64,000 nucleotides of DNA from CAZWCX01 sp964632945. Its GTDB lineage: Bacteria > Planctomycetota > MHYJ01 > WSZJ01 > CAZWCX01. Under the pieces are notes generated by a model that did not search any database, was not told the DNA's origin, and worked only from the letters and a program-made list of their open reading frames with translations. The stretch covers positions 62,001 to 126,000 of the forward strand of contig CAZWCX010000005.1 in NCBI GenBank assembly GCA_964632945.1, written 5' to 3'. Both the position numbers and the translations under genes were made by a program. Below, one piece after another: positions 60,092 to 64,000 of the stretch (position 1 is its first letter; each line of letters opens with the position of its first letter).

Positions 60092-61324
60092 CTACGTGCC
60101 CGCCTGCGGCGCGGGAGGCGCGGAAGCTCCGAGGGCGGCCCGAACCCGGCGCGCCGCTTCCGCGACGGCCGCCTCGATTCCCTCGGGTCTGGACCCTCCC
60201 GCCTGGACGGCGTGAGGGCGGCCTCCGCCCTTCCCGGCGATCAGCGCCAGGACCTCGGCAAGCACCGGGCGCAAGTCGAACTCCAGGTCGGGCGATCGGG
60301 CCAGAAACAGCTGGGCGCTTCCTTCCCAGCGCGAACCGAGCACGGCCGCCGCCCGGCCGGAGGCCACGATCGCTTCCGCCACGCCTCCGAGCCAGGAGAG
60401 ATCCCGGTCCGCGAAGGTGCACTCGACCACGCGAAGCCCGGCGCACTCGACGGCTGCGGCGCGCAGGCGTTCCCCTTCGCGGGCCGCGAGTTCGAGCGAA
60501 ACGGACTTCCACCTGCGGTAGGTTTGCGCCTTCTCTTCCTGCAGGCGTGCCACGCCGTCGGCCAACGCGGATTCTCCGGTCTTGAGCCGCGCGCACAAAT
60601 CCCCGATGAGACGGGACCGCGCATCGAAGCGCCGCAGCGCCCGCTCGCCGCAGACGAACGAGACGCGCAGCTTCTGCTTCACCTTTTCGGTGCCGAGGAC
60701 CTTCACGAGCTGCACTTCCGAAGTGCGTGCCGGGTGCGTGCCTCCGCAGGGCGTGTGGTCGAACTCCGGGACGGAGACCAACCGCACGCGATCGACGTCG
60801 GGAGGGAGTTTCCGCAGATCCACGGGCGGCAGTTCCCCCCGCGCGTAGAAACGGGACTCCACCGTGCGTCCCTCGCGGATGATCCGGTTGGCGAGGGTTT
60901 CCGCCCGTTCGATCCGGTCGGGGGGAAGGCCGGCGCACTCCAGGTCGATCGTGCACTCGGCTTCCCCCAGGTGGAACGAGATGGTGGCGGCCCGGGCTTC
61001 CTGGAGGAACGCCTGGGACAGGAGGTGCTGGCCGTGGTGTTGTTGCATGTGATCGAACCGACGCGTCCAGTCGATCTCGCCCCGGACGGGCCCGTGGGGG
61101 AGCGGACGCTCGACCCAGTGCACGACGCGTCCGTCCTCTTCCGCGACCTCGAGCACGCGCGTTTCGCCGAGGGTGCCGAGGTCGTGGGGTTGGCCGCCGC
61201 CGGTGGGGTAGAACGCCGTGCGGTCGAGGATCACGCGCGCGCCGCGCGGGTCCGGAGCGCACTCCAGGACGACCGCGTCGAACTCGCGGCAATACGGATC
61301 GGCGTAGAAGAGTTTTTCGATCAT
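60092..61324 (-). CDS. Alanyl-tRNA editing protein, AlaX-L type with DHHA1 domain
   Basis: 410 residues. The N-terminal part matches the AlaRS-related beta-barrel and editing domain: DRTAFYPTGGGQPHD, zinc-binding HxxxH at His96/His100 (QHHGQHLLS) and CxxxH at Cys193/His197 (PCGGTH). A coiled segment leads to a C-terminal DHHA1 domain with GKGGGRPHAVQAGG. It lacks the aminoacylation core of alanyl-tRNA synthetase. Such free-standing enzymes hydrolyse Ser- or Gly-mischarged tRNA(Ala) in the cytoplasm. It heads the leftward group that includes the Cache kinase and two methyltransferase genes. Confidence 0.93.
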   Translation of the reverse strand: MIEKLFYADPYCREFDAVVLECAPDPRGARVILDRTAFYPTGGGQPHDLGTLGETRVLEVAEEDGRVVHWVERPLPHGPVRGEIDWTRRFDHMQQHHGQHLLSQAFLQEARAATISFHLGEAECTIDLECAGLPPDRIERAETLANRIIREGRTVESRFYARGELPPVDLRKLPPDVDRVRLVSVPEFDHTPCGGTHPARTSEVQLVKVLGTEKVKQKLRVSFVCGERALRRFDARSRLIGDLCARLKTGESALADGVARLQEEKAQTYRRWKSVSLELAAREGERLRAAAVECAGLRVVECTFADRDLSWLGGVAEAIVASGRAAAVLGSRWEGSAQLFLARSPDLEFDLRPVLAEVLALIAGKGGGRPHAVQAGGSRPEGIEAAVAEAARRVRAALGASAPPAPQAGT

Positions 61325-61463
61325 GGGCAGCGATTATCCCCGCCCCGCGCGGCGAAGGCAACCGGAATCGCCGGATCGGTCGGGCCGGGAATACTCCGCG
61401 GAGCCCCGGCGTTGGAACGGACGCAGCCTGTCTCCAGGTGACACGACCAGGGAGGGAAAAGCC

Positions 61464-62483
61464 ATGGACGCGCGGATCACGCGAATCGCCGGGACAGAAT
61501 CGGCCGGGGACGGAGCGCCGACGAACGCGGAGCGACCGCCGGAGGACCTGGGACTCCTGGACGCCTACTCCAAGACCGTGGTCGGAGCGGCCGCGCGCGT
61601 GGGTCCGGCGGTCGTCCGGATCGATGCGGACCAACCGGCCGGGCCGGACGGAGAAGGCACGCGAGCGGGAAGCGGGTCCGGGTTCCTGTTCACGCCCGAC
61701 GGATTTATTCTGACCAACAGCCACGTCGTGCATCGGGCGATGGACATCGGGGTGGTTCTCGCCGGCGGCCGGCGACTGCAGGCGACGCTCGTGGGCGACG
61801 ATCCGGAGACCGACCTGGCGGTGATTCGCGTCCATCTCGACGGGTTGACGCCCGCCCCCCTGGGAGATTCCAAGTCCCTGCGCGTCGGGCAACTGGTGGT
61901 TGCGATCGGCAATCCGCTCGGATTCGACGCCAGCGTCACGGCCGGCGTGGTGAGCGCGGTGGGGCGTTCGTTGCGGGCGACCACGGGTCGTCGCATGGAC
62001 GACATCATCCAGACCGACGCGGCGCTCAACCCGGGGAATTCGGGCGGGCCGCTGGTCAACTCCCGCGGAGAGGTCGTGGGCGTGAACACCGCGGTGATCC
62101 TGCCGGCGCAGGGGATCTGCTTCGCCATCCCGGTGAACACGGCGGCGTACGTGGCGTCGCGCCTGGTCCACGACGGCCGCATCCGGCGCGCGTTCCTCGG
62201 GGTTCGCGGCCGTCGGGTGACGGTCCCCGCCCGTGTCGTGCGCGCGCACGGACTTTCCCACAACGGCGGCGTCCTGGTTCATGACGTGGAACCTGGAAGT
62301 CCGGCCGCGCGGGCGGGCGTGGAGGAAGACGACGTCATCGTCGCGCTCGACGACCAGGCGGTCGGGGGCGTGGATGACCTGCACCGACTGCTGGACGAGC
62401 ACCGGATCGACGTGTCCTGCGCACTCACCGTCCTGCGGCGGGAGCGCCGGCTGGAGTTGCCGCTGACGCCGAGGGAGCGGTGA
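61464..62483 (+). CDS. HtrA/DegP-type serine protease without signal peptide
   Basis: 339 residues from the ATG at 61464 with GGGAGGG 7 nt upstream. The trypsin-like domain has His87 (LTNSHVVH), Asp117 (DPETDLAVI) and Ser193 (NPGNSGGPLVN), the complete triad. One PDZ domain follows (about 245-335, EPGSPAARAGVEEDDVIVAL). There is no signal peptide or membrane segment; the N-terminus is acidic and polar, so the protein is probably cytoplasmic, unlike most HtrA enzymes, which act in the periplasm. It is divergent from the AlaX gene. Confidence 0.92.
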   Translation: MDARITRIAGTESAGDGAPTNAERPPEDLGLLDAYSKTVVGAAARVGPAVVRIDADQPAGPDGEGTRAGSGSGFLFTPDGFILTNSHVVHRAMDIGVVLAGGRRLQATLVGDDPETDLAVIRVHLDGLTPAPLGDSKSLRVGQLVVAIGNPLGFDASVTAGVVSAVGRSLRATTGRRMDDIIQTDAALNPGNSGGPLVNSRGEVVGVNTAVILPAQGICFAIPVNTAAYVASRLVHDGRIRRAFLGVRGRRVTVPARVVRAHGLSHNGGVLVHDVEPGSPAARAGVEEDDVIVALDDQAVGGVDDLHRLLDEHRIDVSCALTVLRRERRLELPLTPRER

Positions 62484-62589
62484 CCGGGACGGGAGCGGCT
62501 TGCCCGGGCGCCGCAGAGCGAGGTATCATGCGCCGCGTTCGCAGGCTTCACCCGGGCGGGTGGACCGCGCGCGTGGATGGGTCTCCTCG

Positions 62590-64000
62590 ATGCGCCAACG
62601 CTCCGCGATCCTCGCATTCCTTCTGGCCGTCGCATGCGCCCTGCCGCTGCACCCGCAGGATGCCGGCGAGGCGGAACTGCTCCCTCCCTCCTCCCGGGGA
62701 ATCGAGCAAGTCCGCCACGGTCGGGCAGACTTGGCGGCCCTTCGCGCCGCCCTCGCGGAAGGTCTGTCGGCCCTGAAGCCCGGGGAGGGCGTTCGCCTGG
62801 TCGAAGTACGGCTCCACGTCCCCGCTTCCCCGGGCATGGGGGCGGCGGATCCCGACATCCTCGCCCGGGCGGAACTCACCGGACCCGCCTGGCGGGTCGT
62901 TTTCGAACGGGCGAGCGGGTCGGGGGGAGCGGCAAGTCAGGCCGCGATCGACGCCCTTCTCACCGCCCTTGGGTGTCCCCGGCGGGAGGACCTGGGCCGG
63001 GTCCTCTTCCCGCAATCGATCGTGCAGGAACGGGCCCTCCCGACCGATCTCGTACGCACGGTGCCGGCGCGACCGTGGACGCTTCTCGAGTGGGGGGTGG
63101 AGTTGCTCGCCGACGACTCCGCCACGGGGTGGAGGCCCGCCGCCGCTGCCCTGACCGCGGCCGTGGACCGCGCCGACGCGGCCCATGCGGCCCTGGTCGC
63201 CGCCCATGCGATCGCGGCGGCGGCCGTCCAGGGCTTCGAGATCCTTGCCGGGGACGGCGCCGCCCCGGACCGTCCGGCCGCCCCGGAGGCCTTTCGTCTC
63301 CGACAACATCGGCTCGACCGAAGTCTGGGCGCGCTCCAGGAGGGTCCGTCGCGGCGGGCGGATGCCCATCTTGACCGGGCTCATGCCGAGCTGCGTGCGG
63401 CGGCGCAGCACCTGCGGCGGGCTCGCGGCCTCGCGCGGCAAGTCGAGTCTCAGGAAGAGTACAACCCGACCGGCAACCGACGGGCCGGAGCCCACGATGT
63501 CGAGCGACTGCGGGACGCGGTACGTCAACTCGAACTGACCGGCGTCGGCGGCCCGGTTCTCGACGACCTCAAGCGGCGCTTGCGCGACCTGGAACGGCAA
63601 ATCGCGCAGGGACGAGCCCCGGGATCCTCGCCGGACCCGGGTGCGCGCTCGCGCGGCCAGGCCGAAGAAGCCATTCGGGCGGTCGAGAATCAGCTCGATC
63701 TGCGGATGCGCGGTGTCGCGCACGCTCAGAGCCGCGGATCCGCGGCCGCGGCGGGACTTTCCGCCTGGCTGCGGATGGTCCCCGCGATTCCCGAGGGTCC
63801 GGACCGATGTGCGGTCCGGTCTGCCCTGCCGTGCTGGGCCCGGCACGTTCGGAGGGAGCACGAAAGGCTGGAGCGGGAAGCCTCCGACTTGCGGCAAGTC
63901 CGCCGCCGGTGCGCGGCGCTCGCAGCGGCGTTGCAGGCGCTGGCGGGAACTCCCGGGCGCGGTCTGCGCATGGCCTCCGACCTTCGTCCGGCTCTCCTGG
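62590..64000 (+). CDS. Exported coiled-coil protein (3' end outside the window)
   Basis: The frame from the ATG at 62590 stays open to the last base, giving 470 residues. A signal peptide (AILAFLLAVACALPLHP) is followed by a ferredoxin-like or beta region (LVEVRLHVPASPGMGAADPD, LTGPAWRVVFERASG) and then long helices rich in Ala, Arg, Glu and Leu with heptad-like spacing, for example ADAHLDRAHAELRAAAQHLR and VLDDLKRRLRDLERQIAQG. No catalytic motif is visible. Ribosome-binding sequence is weak. The family is not recognised; a structural envelope protein is the simplest reading. Confidence 0.6.
   Translation, partial: MRQRSAILAFLLAVACALPLHPQDAGEAELLPPSSRGIEQVRHGRADLAALRAALAEGLSALKPGEGVRLVEVRLHVPASPGMGAADPDILARAELTGPAWRVVFERASGSGGAASQAAIDALLTALGCPRREDLGRVLFPQSIVQERALPTDLVRTVPARPWTLLEWGVELLADDSATGWRPAAAALTAAVDRADAAHAALVAAHAIAAAAVQGFEILAGDGAAPDRPAAPEAFRLRQHRLDRSLGALQEGPSRRADAHLDRAHAELRAAAQHLRRARGLARQVESQEEYNPTGNRRAGAHDVERLRDAVRQLELTGVGGPVLDDLKRRLRDLERQIAQGRAPGSSPDPGARSRGQAEEAIRAVENQLDLRMRGVAHAQSRGSAAAAGLSAWLRMVPAIPEGPDRCAVRSALPCWARHVRREHERLEREASDLRQVRRRCAALAAALQALAGTPGRGLRMASDLRPALL

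Noticed and set aside
1..64000. CRISPR arrays, tRNA or rRNA genes, insertion sequences and prophage genes
   Set aside because: No direct repeat-spacer pattern, clover-leaf sequence, transposase motif or phage structural gene was seen on either strand.

Overview
The window reads as a chromosomal scaffold from a GC-rich Planctomycetota-like bacterium, probably a draft or metagenome assembly because a run of ten N bases sits at 30976-30985. The evidence for the lineage is indirect: three large Hanks-type Ser/Thr kinases with TPR, Cache or FGE-sulfatase-like tails, prepilin-like proteins with long secreted domains, PDZ/squalene-cyclase-fold proteins, a WD40 repeat protein and a HEAT protein with a small N-terminal beta domain. 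TGA is the usual stop codon. No rRNA, tRNA, CRISPR array, insertion sequence or prophage was seen.

Layout. 1-5.4 kb: the 3' end of an RNase R-like gene, then a leftward pseudopilin operon (PilV-, PilW- and PilX-like, then a HEAT protein) behind a good sigma70-type promoter, and a divergent secreted protein of unknown function. 5.5-9.5 kb: a fusion of a TAXI-type solute-binding domain to a pentameric ligand-gated ion channel, with a 54-residue zinc-ribbon gene 6 nt downstream, divergent from an overlapping histidine kinase/response regulator pair. 9.6-18 kb: a membrane class III adenylate cyclase, a receiver/SpoIIE phosphatase, a probable selenocysteine-containing thioredoxin-fold lipoprotein (in-frame TGA in a U-P-R-C motif followed by a SECIS-like hairpin), and a kinase with a pseudo-FGE domain.

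18-29.7 kb: a long leftward block of exported proteins. It holds three paralogues of an unnamed three-part secreted family, a TPR protein, a PDZ/squalene-cyclase-fold protein, a small secreted peptide, a GspK-like pseudopilin with a LamG domain, and a cytochrome c domain protein. 30-39 kb: a peptidase-MA-like protein cut by the assembly gap, a PDZ-thioredoxin protein, a CYTH-AAA fusion next to a MazG-type hydrolase, an ABC export ATPase and FtsX-type permease, and a protein with the exact zinc phospholipase C / P1 nuclease spacing signature. 39-49 kb: a DEAD-box helicase with a very long charged tail, two tandem GspE/PilB-like proteins that both have Arg for the Walker A Lys, a WD40 protein, and a squalene-cyclase-fold gene interrupted by an in-frame TGA. 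49-64 kb: a giant kinase-TPR protein with a promoter that predicts a nearly leaderless mRNA, then a leftward group AlaX editing protein, Cache kinase, RlmL-like methyltransferase and DNA-methylase-like protein, a divergent HtrA protease without signal peptide, and a truncated exported coiled-coil protein.

Taken together the region is dominated by signalling (kinases, two-component pair, cyclase, SpoIIE phosphatase, ligand-gated channel) and by secreted or envelope proteins. The strongest leads are the TAXI-channel fusion, the UGA-containing thioredoxin, the three-paralogue secreted family and the tandem Walker-A-defective secretion ATPases.
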